DNA from: Variovorax beijingensis
GTDB taxonomy: Bacteria; Pseudomonadota; Gammaproteobacteria; Burkholderiales; Burkholderiaceae_C
Assembly: GCF_003951285.1 (NCBI RefSeq)
Contig: NZ_RXFQ01000004.1
Location: 350,962-414,961 of the forward strand
DNA length: 64,000 bases
Reading direction: 5' to 3'
In this document: one piece after another, positions 6,603-16,041 of the stretch
How positions within the stretch are numbered: the first letter of the stretch is position 1
Layout: each line of letters opens with the position of its first letter
Made by a program: the position numbers and the translations under genes
Notes under the pieces: generated by a model
Told to the model about the DNA's origin: nothing
The model's database searches: none
What the model saw: the letters and a program-made list of their open reading frames with translations, nothing else

Positions 6603-7688
6603 TCAAAGGGCCTCGGCAATGGCCTTGCCAAGGTCGCTGGTGCTCGCCTTGCCGCCGATGTCGGGCGTGCGCGGCGCTCCGCTTTGGGGCGCGAGCACCT
6701 TTTCGATGGTGGCAAGGATCGCGTCGTGCGCCTTCTTGTGGCCCAGGAACTCGAGCATCATCGCGCCGCACCAGATCTGTCCGATGGGGTTGGCGATGCC
6801 TTTGCCCGCGATGTCGGGTGCCGAGCCATGCACCGGCTCGAACAGCGAGGGCGTGGTGCGCTCGGGGTTGAGATTGGCGCTGGGCGCAATGCCGATGGTG
6901 CCGGTGCACGCTGGGCCCAGGTCGGACAGGATGTCGCCGAACAGGTTGCTGGCCACGACCACGTCGAAGAAGTCGGGCCGCTGCACGAAGTGGGCCGTGA
7001 GGATGTCGATGTGGAACTTGTCGAGCTTCACGCCCGGATAGTTCTTCGCCATTTCGGCCACGCGTTCGTCCCAGTACGGCATGGTGATGGAGATGCCGTT
7101 CGACTTGGTCGCGCTGGTCAGGTGCTTCTTGGGGCGCGATTGCGCAAGCTCGAAAGCGAACTTGAGCACGCGGTCGACGCCCACGCGCGACATCACGGTT
7201 TCCTGCACCACGATCTCGCGCGGCGTGCCTTCGTACATGCGACCGCCGATGCTCGAGTATTCGCCTTCGGTGTTCTCGCGCACGATGTACATGTCGATCT
7301 CGCCGGGCTCGCGCGGCGTGCCGTCGCGACGCACCACGGGCGCCGTGATGCCGGGCATCAGCCGCGCCGGGCGCAGGTTGATGTACTGGTCGAACTCGCG
7401 GCGGAACAGGAGCAGCGAGCCCCAGAGCGACACGTGGTCGGCAATTTTTTCGGGCCAGCCGACCGCACCGAAATAGATGGCGTCATGGCCGCCGATCTGG
7501 TCCTTCCAGTTGTCGGGCAGCATCTTGCCGTGCTTCTCGCAGTAGTCCCAGCTCGAAAAGTCGAAGTGGTCGAACTTCAGGTCGATGCCGAACTTGCGCG
7601 CCGCGGCATCGACCACGCGCAGGCCTTCGGGCATGGTTTCCTTGCCGATGCCGTCGCCGGCGATGACTGCGATTCTGTGGGTGGTCAT
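6603..7688 (-). CDS. ttuC: Tartrate dehydrogenase/decarboxylase (D-malate dehydrogenase family)
   Basis: A 361-residue member of the isocitrate/isopropylmalate dehydrogenase superfamily, NAD- and metal-dependent. The family features are a GDGIGKE start (residues 10-16), NLRPARLMPG (substrate Arg), ENTEGEYSS, the metal-binding NLFGDILSD region, and EPVHGSAPDIAGKGIANP near the NAD site. This set of motifs with a long active-site loop fits tartrate dehydrogenase/D-malate dehydrogenase rather than LeuB. Its ATG overlaps the stop of the upstream dehalogenase-like gene by four bases, so the two are one operon, divergent from a LysR regulator. Confidence 0.87.
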   Translation of the reverse strand: MTTHRIAVIAGDGIGKETMPEGLRVVDAAARKFGIDLKFDHFDFSSWDYCEKHGKMLPDNWKDQIGGHDAIYFGAVGWPEKIADHVSLWGSLLLFRREFDQYINLRPARLMPGITAPVVRRDGTPREPGEIDMYIVRENTEGEYSSIGGRMYEGTPREIVVQETVMSRVGVDRVLKFAFELAQSRPKKHLTSATKSNGISITMPYWDERVAEMAKNYPGVKLDKFHIDILTAHFVQRPDFFDVVVASNLFGDILSDLGPACTGTIGIAPSANLNPERTTPSLFEPVHGSAPDIAGKGIANPIGQIWCGAMMLEFLGHKKAHDAILATIEKVLAPQSGAPRTPDIGGKASTSDLGKAIAEAL

Positions 7689-8599
7689 GGTCTGGTTCCT
7701 TCTTGCTGGAGAGGGGAAGTGAAAAACTGGAGCGCCTCGGCGAGCAGTTCGCCCGGGGCCTCCTCCGGTACGTAGTGGCCGCACGGCAACGCGCGGCCCG
7801 AAACCTGGACAGCGCATTCGCGCCAGAGCGAGAGCACGTCGAAGCAGCGGCCCACCGCGCCATGCTCGCCCCAAAGCACGCGCAGCGGCTGCGCAAGCTT
7901 GCGGCCGGCGGCGATGTCGACGCGGTCGTGCACCAGATCGATGGTGGCGGACGCGCGGTAGTCGCCGCAGATGGATTCGGCCGTGCCCGGAATGCCCGCG
8001 CAGCGCTCGTATTCGGCCAGCACCTCGGGCGCGAAGGGCGCGAGCCCGGCGTGGCGTCCGCCCATCACGCTGCGCACGTAGCGCACCGGATCGGAGGCGA
8101 TCAGCGCCTCGGGCAGCGGTGGCGGCTGGATCAGGAAGAACCAGTGCCAGTAGGCGCGCGCAAAGGCCTCGGTGGTGTTCTCGTACATCGAGAGCGTGGG
8201 TGCGATGTCCAGCAGCAGCATGCGGTCGACGGCCGCCGCATGGTCGGCGGCCAGCCGGTGCGCGACGCGCGCGCCGCGATCGTGTGCCAGCACGCCGAAG
8301 CGCTCGAAGCCGTGATGGCGCATGGCGGCGAGTGCGTCGAGCGCCATTTCGCGCTTGCTGTAGACCCCGTGGTCGGTATCGTCCGCGGGGCGGCCCGAAT
8401 CGCCATAGCCGCGCAGGTCCACTGCCACCACCGTGAATTGCTCGGCGAGGGCCGGCACCACGCGATGCCAGATCAGATGCGTCTGCGGATGGCCGTGAAG
8501 GAGCAGCAAGGGCGCGCCGCGCCCGCCGATGCGGCCATGCACGCGGACGCCGTTGCGCTCGATGTTGAATTCGGGAAAGTCGAAGAAGGAAACAGTCAC
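7685..8599 (-). CDS. Haloacetate (fluoroacetate) dehalogenase-like alpha/beta hydrolase
   Basis: A 304-residue alpha/beta hydrolase. The nucleophile elbow reads AHDRGAR, giving Asp107 as nucleophile with Arg108 and Arg111, the pair that holds the substrate carboxylate in fluoroacetate dehalogenases. WHWFFLIQPPPLPE (151-164) supplies the halide-pocket His152-Trp153. Asp131 and the His of PCGHYVPEEAP (about 279) complete the triad. It would hydrolyse haloacetate to glycolate in the cytoplasm. The start is GTG at 8599 with no clear Shine-Dalgarno. It is translationally coupled to ttuC. Substrate is inferred from motifs; related epoxide hydrolases lack the Arg pair. Confidence 0.8.
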   Translation of the reverse strand: MTVSFFDFPEFNIERNGVRVHGRIGGRGAPLLLLHGHPQTHLIWHRVVPALAEQFTVVAVDLRGYGDSGRPADDTDHGVYSKREMALDALAAMRHHGFERFGVLAHDRGARVAHRLAADHAAAVDRMLLLDIAPTLSMYENTTEAFARAYWHWFFLIQPPPLPEALIASDPVRYVRSVMGGRHAGLAPFAPEVLAEYERCAGIPGTAESICGDYRASATIDLVHDRVDIAAGRKLAQPLRVLWGEHGAVGRCFDVLSLWRECAVQVSGRALPCGHYVPEEAPGELLAEALQFFTSPLQQEGTRP

Positions 8600-8669
8600 G
8601 CGGCAATTGTGCGTTGCGCCTCATCGATCATCAAGCAACAATCGACCAATTCATACTTTCCAATCTGGC
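8600..8669. promoter_or_regulatory. Divergent promoter/operator between dehalogenase operon and LysR gene
   Basis: This 70-base AT-richer gap must hold both promoters. An inverted repeat ATTCAT (8649-8654) with ATGAAT (8670-8675) overlaps the LysR start codon, and a T-N11-A element of the LysR type can be drawn in it. Divergent placement suggests the LysR protein controls both itself and the ttuC operon. No single promoter stands out. Confidence 0.35.
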
Positions 8670-9632
8670 ATGAATCCATTGTCGATGGACCGAGGCGATC
8701 TCGAACTGGTGCTGGCCATCCGCGACCAGGGAAGCCTGGCGGGCGCCTCCGCCACGCTCGACGTGGTGCCCTCGGTCGTGACCAAGCGGCTCGGTGCGCT
8801 CGAGGCACGGCTGGGCCAGCGGCTGTTCGAACGCACCACGCGCCGGCTGAGCGTGACGGCCGAGGGCGAAGCCGTCTGCCTGCACGCCAGAGCGCTGCTC
8901 GAAGGTTTTGCGGCGCTCGAAAGCGAGCTTGGCGAGCGGCAGAACGAGCTGGTCGGCACCATCCGGCTGGCTGCGACCTTCGGCTTCGGCCGGCGCTGGC
9001 TCGGCCCTGCCCTGGCCAGCTTTCAGGCGCGTCATCCCGGGCTGCAGATCGAGTTGCTGCTGACCGAGCGGCTGCCCGACCTCGGCGCCGAAGGCTATGA
9101 CGGCGCGCTCTGGCTCTGGGCCGTGCAGCAGCGCCGCGCGGCCGACTGGGTCACGCGCCGCATTGCGCGCAACCAGCGCGTGCTCGCTGCCTCTCCTGCA
9201 TACATAAAACAGCGCGGCATGCCGGCCACTGTCGATGCGCTGGCGACGCACGACTGCCTGGTCGCGCGCGAGAACGGCGAGGTCAACCAGCACCAGTTCG
9301 CCCTGTGGACCCTGCGCCACGCGCGCGACGGCAGCACGGCGCGCGTGCGCGTCCAGGGTCCGCTGACGAGCAATTCGGGCGAGATGGTGCGCGACTGGTG
9401 CCTGGCCGGCCACGGCGTCATGCTGCGCAGCCTGTGGGACATTGCGCCGCAACTGGCTTCCGGCGAGCTGGTGCGCGTGCTGCCCCACTACGCCATGCCC
9501 GATGCCGACATCCACTGGATTGCGCCCTGGCGCCCCAAGACGCCGCGCCGCGTGCGGCTGCTGCTCGACCACCTGGCCGAACAGTTCCGCGGCGAGCCCT
9601 GGAAACCCGGCAAGGCCGGTTCGCCGCGCTGA
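8670..9632 (+). CDS. LysR-family transcriptional regulator
   Basis: About 320 residues: N-terminal winged HTH (residues 6-65, with GSLAGASATLDVVPSVVTKRLGALEARLG) and a periplasmic-binding-like effector domain (about 95-300). The ATG at 8670 gives the standard N-terminus; an in-frame ATG at 8685 (MDRGDLELV) is equally credible and matches the usual LysR length better. It is divergent from the dehalogenase-ttuC operon, so it probably activates that operon with a hydroxy- or halo-acid ligand. The ligand is unknown. Confidence 0.88.
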   Translation: MNPLSMDRGDLELVLAIRDQGSLAGASATLDVVPSVVTKRLGALEARLGQRLFERTTRRLSVTAEGEAVCLHARALLEGFAALESELGERQNELVGTIRLAATFGFGRRWLGPALASFQARHPGLQIELLLTERLPDLGAEGYDGALWLWAVQQRRAADWVTRRIARNQRVLAASPAYIKQRGMPATVDALATHDCLVARENGEVNQHQFALWTLRHARDGSTARVRVQGPLTSNSGEMVRDWCLAGHGVMLRSLWDIAPQLASGELVRVLPHYAMPDADIHWIAPWRPKTPRRVRLLLDHLAEQFRGEPWKPGKAGSPR

Positions 9633-9655
9633 AAAGGAGTAAAAGGAGCGCCCGG

Positions 9656-10543
9656 TCAGCGCTCGCTGCGCACCACCAGGCTCACGCCGGCCGCAGTGAG
9701 CCCGATGCCCAGCAAGGTCACCAGGGTGATCGGCTCGGCGAACAGCAGCCAGGCCATGACCGCGGTGCACGGCGGCACCAGGTAGAGCAGGCTCGTGACG
9801 GCGGTGGCCGTGCCGCGCTGGATCAGCATGTAGAGCAGCGAGCTGCCGCCGAGCGACAGCACCAGCACCGACCAGGCCATGGCGCCGGTCGAGTATGCAT
9901 TCCATTCGATGCCCTGCGATTCCATCGCCGCAAAGGGCAAGCTCACGAGCAATGCCGCCGCCATCTGCACGGCGCTCGCGCTGCGCACGTCGCAGGGCGC
10001 GACGAAGCGCTTCTGGTACAGCGTGCCCGCCGTGATCGAAAGGAGCGCCATCACTGCAAGCCCCATTGTCAGCGCGCTAACCTCGCTGCCTTGGCCGAAC
10101 TTGCGCGACACCACGAGCACCAGGCCCGCAAAGCCCAGCACCAGCCCGGCCCATTGGCGCTGCGAAATGCGTCCGCCGTTGAACGACAGCCAGACGGCGG
10201 TCAGCACCGGCTGGATGCCGACCAGCAGTGCCACCAGCCCCGCGCCCATGCCCGCATGCACGGCGGCCCAGACGCCGGCCAGGTAGCCGGCCTGCATCAG
10301 GCCGCCCGTGACCGCTAGGTGCCCCCACTGCGCGCGCTCCTTCGGCCAGGCGACCCGCGCAAGCGCGACCCAGAGGCAGAAGCACACGAGAGAAAGCGCA
10401 AAGCGCACGGCCAGGAACTTGAGCGGCGGCGCGTAAGGCATGCCGTAGCGCGCAACGATGAAGCCCGTGCTCCAGATCAGCACGAAGACCGCCGGCATGG
10501 CCCGCAGCCATCCCGAGCCGCGTGCCGTGGCCACCATCGTCAT
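9656..10543 (-). CDS. EamA/DMT-family inner-membrane exporter
   Basis: A 295-residue protein with ten predicted membrane spans in two EamA repeats, e.g. FVLIWSTGFIVARYGM at the N-terminus (typical W-S-tGF start) and VTSLLYLVPPCTAVMAWLLFAEPIT in the second repeat. Family members export metabolites such as amino acids. The ATG at 10543 overlaps the pgsA stop (ATGA), so it follows pgsA in the same transcript; longer in-frame starts would run into pgsA. The substrate cannot be told. Confidence 0.82.
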   Translation of the reverse strand: MTMVATARGSGWLRAMPAVFVLIWSTGFIVARYGMPYAPPLKFLAVRFALSLVCFCLWVALARVAWPKERAQWGHLAVTGGLMQAGYLAGVWAAVHAGMGAGLVALLVGIQPVLTAVWLSFNGGRISQRQWAGLVLGFAGLVLVVSRKFGQGSEVSALTMGLAVMALLSITAGTLYQKRFVAPCDVRSASAVQMAAALLVSLPFAAMESQGIEWNAYSTGAMAWSVLVLSLGGSSLLYMLIQRGTATAVTSLLYLVPPCTAVMAWLLFAEPITLVTLLGIGLTAAGVSLVVRSER

Positions 10544-11106
10544 TTGCTGTGGGCCCGGATCTCGGGAATGGCCTTCTGCAGGTAATAGACCATCGACCAC
10601 ACGGTGAGCACCGCCGAGATCCAGATCAGCCACTGGCCCCAGAGGCCCGTGTCGATGACTTTGAACAGATGCCCGTCATAGAGCAGGAAGGGAATCGCAA
10701 TCATCTGCACGGTCGTCTTGACCTTGCCGATCATGTGGACCGCCACGCTCTTGCCGGCGCCGATTCGCGCCATCCATTCGCGCAGCGCCGAGATGGCGAT
10801 CTCACGGCCGATGATGATCAGCGCCACGAACACATCGGCGCGCTGCAGGTGCACCAGCACCAGCAGCGCGGCGCACACGAGGAACTTGTCGGCCACCGGA
10901 TCGAGGAAGGCGCCGAAGGCCGAGGTTTGGTTCAGCTTGCGCGCCAGATAGCCGTCGAGCCAGTCGGTGGCGGCGAAGACGATGAACATCACCGTGGCGA
11001 TCAGGTTGCGCATCGGCTCGGCCATCGGCAGGTAGAACACGCCGACGATCAAAGGGATCGCGACAATGCGCGTCCAGGTCATGATGGTCGGTAAGGTCCA
11101 GAACAT
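10540..11106 (-). CDS. pgsA: CDP-diacylglycerol--glycerol-3-phosphate 3-phosphatidyltransferase
   Basis: A 188-residue CDP-alcohol phosphatidyltransferase with the full signature D-G-x2-A-R-x8-G-x3-D-x3-D (DWLDGYLARK then GAFLDPVADK, about residues 48-74) and about five membrane spans. It makes phosphatidylglycerol-phosphate, the committed step to phosphatidylglycerol and cardiolipin. It lies 60 bases downstream of uvrC on the same strand, as in many Proteobacteria. A cardiolipin synthase is found at 50.8 kb in this window. Confidence 0.92.
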   Translation of the reverse strand: MFWTLPTIMTWTRIVAIPLIVGVFYLPMAEPMRNLIATVMFIVFAATDWLDGYLARKLNQTSAFGAFLDPVADKFLVCAALLVLVHLQRADVFVALIIIGREIAISALREWMARIGAGKSVAVHMIGKVKTTVQMIAIPFLLYDGHLFKVIDTGLWGQWLIWISAVLTVWSMVYYLQKAIPEIRAHSK

Positions 11107-11166
11107 CGCTTGATTGTGTCACGGCGGGACGACCTCGCCGTCTTGCTCATCTCTCGGTATCGGCCT

Positions 11167-13128
11167 TCAACGCAGGGCCTTGTAGATTTCCTCGGCCAGG
11201 TCCGTGGCAATGCCCTCGACCGATGCAATGTCTTCGACGCTGGCCGCCGCAACGCCGCGGATTCCGCCAAAACGCTGCAGCAGGCGCGCCCGGCGCTTCG
11301 GCCCGATGCCCGGAATGTCCTCGAGCTGGCTGCCGCCCACGCGCACCTTCGCGCGCTTGGCGCGCATGCCGGTGATGGCGAAGCGGTGGGCCTCGTCGCG
11401 GATCTGCGCCACCAGCATGAGCGCCGCGGAGTCCTTGCCCAGGTAGACCTTCTCACGGCCATCGGCAAACACCAGTTCCTCGAGCCCGACCTTGCGCCCC
11501 TCGCCCTTTTCGACACCCACGATGAGCGACAGCGCCAGGCCCAGTTCGCTGAACACTTCGCGCGCCATCGATACCTGGCCCTTGCCGCCGTCGACCAGCA
11601 CCAGGTCGGGCATGCGCGCAGCGCGGGTTCTGGCGGGCGCATCGCTGCCCGCGCCGCCGGCATCGCCCATGGGGGGTGCGTCGGTCTCGGCCGCCATGGC
11701 CTCGGCCAGCTTGCCGTAGCGGCGGTGCAGCACCTGGCGCATCGCGGCGTAGTCGTCGCCGGGCGTGATGCCTTCGATGTTGTAGCGACGGTATTCGCGG
11801 TTCTGCATCGTGTGGCGCTCGAACACCACGCACGAAGCCTGCGTGGCCTCGCCCGCGGTGTGCGAGATGTCGAAGCACTCGATGCGGAAGTTGTCGAGGT
11901 CGTCGGGCGCGAGTTCGAGCGCATCGGCCAGCGCGCGGGTGCGCGCCTGCTGCGAACCTTCTTCTGCCAGCAGCCGGGCCAATTGCAGGCCGGCGTTCGT
12001 CTCGGCCATTTCGAGCCAGTGCCGGCGCTGCTCGCGCGGCTGGAACACCGCCGTCACGCGCGCGCCGGCCTGCTGCGAAATCGCCTCGATCAGCTCGCGG
12101 CTCACCAGGTGGCTCAGCACCAGCGTGGCGGGCACGGGCACGTCGATGTAGTGCTGGGCAATGAAGGCCTCGAGCACCTGCACCTCGATCGGATCGGCCG
12201 CGGCGGGCACTGCGCCCTCTTCCGCATCGAGCTCGCCATGGTGGATTTGCGCGGCGTCTTCCACATGCACCGGAAAATAGGCGCGGTCGCCCAGGTGCCG
12301 GCCGCCGCGCACCATCGCCAGGTTGACGCAGGCCTTGCCTCCCTGGACCTTGACGGCAAGGATGTCCACGTCCTTGTCGGAAGCGATCTCGATCGACTGC
12401 TGGTGCAGCACGCGCGAGATCGCCGACATCTGGTTGCGCAGCTCGGCCGCCTGTTCGAACTCGAGCTTCTCGGCGTGCTCGGTCATGCGCGCCTCGAGCT
12501 TCGAGAGCACGAGCTGGGTGTCGCCCATCAAGAAGGCTTCGGCGCTGGCCACGTCCTGCGCATAGGCCTCGGGCGAGATGTAGCCCACGCAGGGGCCTGT
12601 GCAGCGCTTGATCTGGTACAGCAGGCAGGGACGCGTGCGGTTGGCGTACACCGTGTCTTCGCAGGTGCGCAGCTTGAAGACCTTCTGCAGCAGCTGGATC
12701 GACTCCTTCACCGCCCAGGCGCTCGGGTAGGGTCCGAAGTAGCGGTGCTTCTTGTCGACCGCGCCGCGGTAGTAGGCCAGGCGCGGAAACTCGTGCGAGG
12801 CGATCTTCAGGTAGGGGTAGCTCTTGTCGTCGCGGAACAGGATGTTGTAGCGCGGCTTGAGCGTCTTGATGAGATTGTTCTCGAGCAGCAGCGCCTCGGC
12901 CTCGGAGCGCACCACGGTGGTCTCCATGCGCGCGATCTTGCTGATCATGTGGCCGATGCGCGTGCCGCCATGGCTCTTCTGGAAATAGTTGGCAACCCGC
13001 TTCTTGAGGTTGCGCGCCTTGCCCACGTAGAGCACCGCGCCAGCCGCGTCGAAATAGCGGTAGACCCCCGGCAGTTGCGGCAGGGCCGCGACTTCGCTGA
13101 GCAATTGATCGGAATGCACGTCTGACAT
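11167..13128 (-). CDS. uvrC: Excinuclease ABC subunit C
   Basis: A 653-residue UvrC: GIY-YIG nuclease domain at the N-terminus ([16 protein letters not shown]), a Cys-rich segment, a UvrB-interacting UVR motif (about 205-240), the RNase H-like second nuclease with [11 protein letters not shown], and C-terminal tandem helix-hairpin-helix motifs ([11 protein letters not shown]). It makes the dual incisions in nucleotide-excision repair. The ATG at 13128 gives the normal N-terminus; the reading frame is open further upstream but that extension is unlike UvrC. An Ala/Gly-rich insert of about 25 residues precedes the second nuclease motif. Confidence 0.95.
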   Translation of the reverse strand: MSDVHSDQLLSEVAALPQLPGVYRYFDAAGAVLYVGKARNLKKRVANYFQKSHGGTRIGHMISKIARMETTVVRSEAEALLLENNLIKTLKPRYNILFRDDKSYPYLKIASHEFPRLAYYRGAVDKKHRYFGPYPSAWAVKESIQLLQKVFKLRTCEDTVYANRTRPCLLYQIKRCTGPCVGYISPEAYAQDVASAEAFLMGDTQLVLSKLEARMTEHAEKLEFEQAAELRNQMSAISRVLHQQSIEIASDKDVDILAVKVQGGKACVNLAMVRGGRHLGDRAYFPVHVEDAAQIHHGELDAEEGAVPAAADPIEVQVLEAFIAQHYIDVPVPATLVLSHLVSRELIEAISQQAGARVTAVFQPREQRRHWLEMAETNAGLQLARLLAEEGSQQARTRALADALELAPDDLDNFRIECFDISHTAGEATQASCVVFERHTMQNREYRRYNIEGITPGDDYAAMRQVLHRRYGKLAEAMAAETDAPPMGDAGGAGSDAPARTRAARMPDLVLVDGGKGQVSMAREVFSELGLALSLIVGVEKGEGRKVGLEELVFADGREKVYLGKDSAALMLVAQIRDEAHRFAITGMRAKRAKVRVGGSQLEDIPGIGPKRRARLLQRFGGIRGVAAASVEDIASVEGIATDLAEEIYKALR

Positions 13129-13269
13129 GGCGGCTATTGTGGCGCGCACGGATGGTGCGGGCGCGCACCATGGTCTTGCCGTTGCCGACGCGCATTCCCC
13201 GCAGGCCGACCCTGCATTCCAGGCAGGCACGGCTGCCTCGCCCCGCCGAAGACAGGCACACTGGCGCCC
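13129..13269. promoter_or_regulatory. Divergent intergenic region uvrC/earP
   Basis: This 141-base region must hold promoters for both genes. The only distinct structure I see is a 6-bp inverted repeat GGTGCG/CGCACC (13154-13159 and 13164-13169). No LexA box and no good -35/-10 pair is visible. Confidence 0.3.
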
Positions 13270-14367
13270 ATGCAATGGGACATTTTCTGCAGGGTCATCG
13301 ACAACCACGGCGACCTCGGCGTGTGCTGGCGGCTGGCCACCCAGCTGGCGGCACTCGGCGAGCGCGTGCGCCTGTGGATCGACGACGCCACCGCCCTGCA
13401 CTGGATGGCGCCCACCGGCTGCGAAGGCGTGAGCGTGGTCGACTGGCTCGAGCCCGACGCCATCCGGCAAGCCGTGGCAGCCCCGCCGCCCGATGTGCTG
13501 ATCGAAGCCTTCGGCTGCGAACCGGCGCCCGAACTGATCGCGCGCTTTGCCGGGCCGCAGGCCCCGGGCGGACCGCGCCGGGCGTGGATCAATCTCGAAT
13601 ACCTGTCGGCCGAGCCGTATGTCGAACGCCTGCATGGCCTGCCCTCGCCCGTGTTCAAGGGGCCCGGCACGGGATTGACGAAGCGCTTTTTCTATCCGGG
13701 CTTCACGCCCGCCACGGGGGGGCTGCTTCGGGAGCCCGGCCTGCTGGAGCGAAGAGCGCGCTTCGACCGCGCGCAGTGGCTCGCGTCGCAGCAAATCCCC
13801 TGGCGCAATGGCGAACGTCTGGTTTCGCTGTTCTGCTACGAGCCTCCGGCGCTGGCCGCGCTGCTCGAGCAACTGGCAGCAGCTTCGCAGCCCACCCGGC
13901 TCCTGGTCACCTCGGGCCGCGCCGCGCATGCGGTCAGGGCGTTTTTTTCCGGCCGCGAACAAGCGGACCAGGGGCTCTCGGGACTGGGCGCGCTATCAAT
14001 TTCATACCTGCCCTATCTCACGCAGACCGATTTCGACCACCTCCTGTGGGCCTGCGACCTGAATTTCGTGCGCGGCGAGGATTCGCTCGTCCGGGGCCTG
14101 TGGGCCGGCGCGCCGCTGGTCTGGCAGATCTACCCGCAGGACGACGACGCGCACCACGTCAAGCTCGGCGCCTGGCTCGACTGGCTGGGCGCCCCGCCGT
14201 CGCTGCGGCAGTTCCACCATGCCTGGAACGGGTTCGACAGCAGCCCCCTGCCTCCTCTCGAAACGCAGGGCCCATGGCACGACACCGTGCGGGCCGCCCG
14301 CGAAAGGTTGTACGCGCAAGAGGACTTGGTCACTCAATTGCGGCATCTGGTCGCCGGAAAAAGCTAA
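13270..14367 (+). CDS. earP: EF-P arginine rhamnosyltransferase EarP
   Basis: A 365-residue GT-B glycosyltransferase (formerly DUF2331) that uses dTDP-rhamnose to rhamnosylate Arg32 of elongation factor P. The N-terminal segment [21 protein letters not shown] is characteristic, with Asp residues that contact the acceptor; the C-terminal sugar-nucleotide site includes [27 protein letters not shown]. It lies directly upstream of efp on the same strand, the classic EarP context, and the EF-P here has Arg at position 32. Confidence 0.93.
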   Translation: MQWDIFCRVIDNHGDLGVCWRLATQLAALGERVRLWIDDATALHWMAPTGCEGVSVVDWLEPDAIRQAVAAPPPDVLIEAFGCEPAPELIARFAGPQAPGGPRRAWINLEYLSAEPYVERLHGLPSPVFKGPGTGLTKRFFYPGFTPATGGLLREPGLLERRARFDRAQWLASQQIPWRNGERLVSLFCYEPPALAALLEQLAAASQPTRLLVTSGRAAHAVRAFFSGREQADQGLSGLGALSISYLPYLTQTDFDHLLWACDLNFVRGEDSLVRGLWAGAPLVWQIYPQDDDAHHVKLGAWLDWLGAPPSLRQFHHAWNGFDSSPLPPLETQGPWHDTVRAARERLYAQEDLVTQLRHLVAGKS

Positions 14368-14393
14368 AATAGTGGGCTTTGCGGATTTCGGCC

Positions 14394-14411
14394 CGGATCT
14401 ACACAGATCCG
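14394..14411. other. Small hairpin between earP and efp
   Basis: A 7-bp stem CGGATCT/AGATCCG with an ACAC loop lies in the 189-base gap before efp. There is no T-run, so it is not a simple terminator; it may be leader structure. The rest of the gap shows no further gene. Confidence 0.3.
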
Positions 14412-14556
14412 AGATGCTCTCCGCCAAACCTGCCGCGGGACATGTACCGTGGGGCCAATGAGGCCGGCAAGACACGCCGGCAAGACCTTGCAAACCACAT
14501 TGCAAACGTCGCCGATGGCTCCGCGCACCGAGCGGCCAACATCCAGAGAACCTGAT

Positions 14557-15111
14557 ATGAAAATCGCTCAAGAAATCCGCGCCGGCAACGTCATCATGCA
14601 CGGCAAGGACCCGATGGTCGTCCTCAAGACCGAATACAGCCGCGGCGGCCGCAACTCCGCCACCGTGCGCATGAAGCTCAAGAGCCTGATCGCCAACTTC
14701 AACACCGAAGTGGTCTTCAAGGCCGACGACAAGATCGACCAGATCGTGCTCGACAAGAAGGAGTGCACCTACTCCTACTTCGCCGACCCGATGTACGTCT
14801 GCATGGACACCGAGTACAACCAGTACGAAGTCGAAGCCGAGAACATGGGCGACGCCCTCAACTACCTCGAAGACGGCATGCCGGTCGAAGTGGTGTTCTA
14901 CGACGGCAAGGCCATCTCGGTCGAACTGCCGACCAGCGTCGAGCGCGAAATCACCTGGACCGAGCCGGCCGTCAAGGGCGACACCTCGGGCAAGGTGCTC
15001 AAGCCCGCCAAGATCGCCACCGGCTTCGAAGTGCCGGTGCCGCTGTTCGTGTCGCAAGGCGACAAGATCGAAATCGACACCCGCACCGGCGAATACCGCA
15101 AGCGCGTCTAA
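14557..15111 (+). CDS. efp: Elongation factor P
   Basis: A 184-residue, three-domain EF-P that rescues ribosomes stalled at polyproline. The loop of domain I reads [10 protein letters not shown] with Arg32 at the tip, the residue rhamnosylated by EarP. The C-terminus ([15 protein letters not shown]) is canonical. The ATG at 14557 gives the standard [11 protein letters not shown] start; the frame is open upstream but the extension is non-homologous. A strong terminator follows 40 bases after the stop. Confidence 0.96.
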   Translation: MKIAQEIRAGNVIMHGKDPMVVLKTEYSRGGRNSATVRMKLKSLIANFNTEVVFKADDKIDQIVLDKKECTYSYFADPMYVCMDTEYNQYEVEAENMGDALNYLEDGMPVEVVFYDGKAISVELPTSVEREITWTEPAVKGDTSGKVLKPAKIATGFEVPVPLFVSQGDKIEIDTRTGEYRKRV

Positions 15112-15150
15112 GCCCTGCACCCTGCTGGCTGGCCAGCAGCCCCGACGACA

Positions 15151-15173
15151 AAGGCTCCGCAAGGAGCCTTTTT
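15151..15173 (+). terminator. Rho-independent terminator of efp
   Basis: Stem AAGGCTCC/GGAGCCTT (15151-15158, 15163-15170) with GCAA loop and a T-run starting inside the stem. A second GC hairpin (CTGCTGGC/GCCAGCAG, 15122-15139) lies between it and the efp stop. Confidence 0.82.
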
Positions 15174-15199
15174 CCGTTGATGGGTTTACCCTTTTGCCC

Positions 15200-15979
15200 A
15201 TGAAGACATCCGCCAGCGTCCGCACCGAGATCGATGGGCCGGTCAGCACCATCGTCATGAGCCGCCCGAAGCAGCGCAACGCCGTCGACCGGCCCATGGC
15301 CGAGGCGCTGCGCGCCGCCTTCGAAAGCTTCGAAGCCGATGAAAGCCAGCGCGTTGCCGTGCTCTGGGGCGAGCACGGTACCTTCTGCGCGGGCGCCGAC
15401 CTGGGCGCGGTCGGCGACCCGGCGCGCCGCAATGAACTCGACCCCGAAGGCGGCGGCTCAGGCCCGATGGGCCCGACCCGCATGGTGCTCGCCAAGCCCC
15501 TGATCGCCGCCATCAGCGGCCATGCGGTGGCCGGAGGCCTGGAACTCGCACTGCTGGCCGACCTGCGCGTGGCCGAGGAAGATGCCGTGCTCGGCGTGTT
15601 CTGCCGGCGCTGGGGCGTGCCGCTGATCGATGGCGGCACGGTGCGGCTGCCGCGCATCGTCGGCATGGGCCGCGCGCTCGACCTGATCCTGACCGGTCGG
15701 CCCGTGAGCGCCCCGGAAGCGCAGGCCATGGGCCTGGTCGACCGCGTGGTGCCGCTCGGCCAGGCCCGCCACGCGGCCGAAGCGCTCGCGCGCGAAATCG
15801 CGTCGTTCCCCCAGCAGTGCATGCTGGTGGACCGCCATTCCGCCTACGCCCAGTGGAACCTGCCGCAGGCCGATGCGCTGCGGCAGGAAGGCCGGCTCGG
15901 CGTGCCGATCGTCGCGGCCGAGGGCGCGGCCGGCGCCGAGCGCTTCGTTCGCGGCGCGGGGCGGCACGGCACTTTCTGA
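15200..15979 (+). CDS. Crotonase-fold enoyl-CoA hydratase/isomerase family protein
   Basis: A 259-residue crotonase-superfamily protein. CoA/oxyanion-hole segments are GTFCAGADLGAV (about 62-73) and ISGHAVAGGLELALLADLRV (about 108-127), and CRRWGVPLIDGGTVRLPRIVG carries the region of the second catalytic residue. The usual second Glu (as in G-x-x-P-E) is replaced by VPLIDGG, so true hydratase activity is uncertain and isomerase or hydrolase activity is possible. It is transcribed alone after the efp terminator. Confidence 0.8.
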   Translation: MKTSASVRTEIDGPVSTIVMSRPKQRNAVDRPMAEALRAAFESFEADESQRVAVLWGEHGTFCAGADLGAVGDPARRNELDPEGGGSGPMGPTRMVLAKPLIAAISGHAVAGGLELALLADLRVAEEDAVLGVFCRRWGVPLIDGGTVRLPRIVGMGRALDLILTGRPVSAPEAQAMGLVDRVVPLGQARHAAEALAREIASFPQQCMLVDRHSAYAQWNLPQADALRQEGRLGVPIVAAEGAAGAERFVRGAGRHGTF

Positions 15980-16041
15980 GCCGCGGGGCACCGCGTCCCC
16001 GAGGCTGCACAATGCTGCAAGTCTTCCTGCCCGATTTCCCC

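Noticed and set aside
13129..13962. Upstream extension of uvrC to 13962
   Set aside because: The extra 278 residues are unlike UvrC and overlap earP on the other strand; the ATG at 13128 gives the canonical start.
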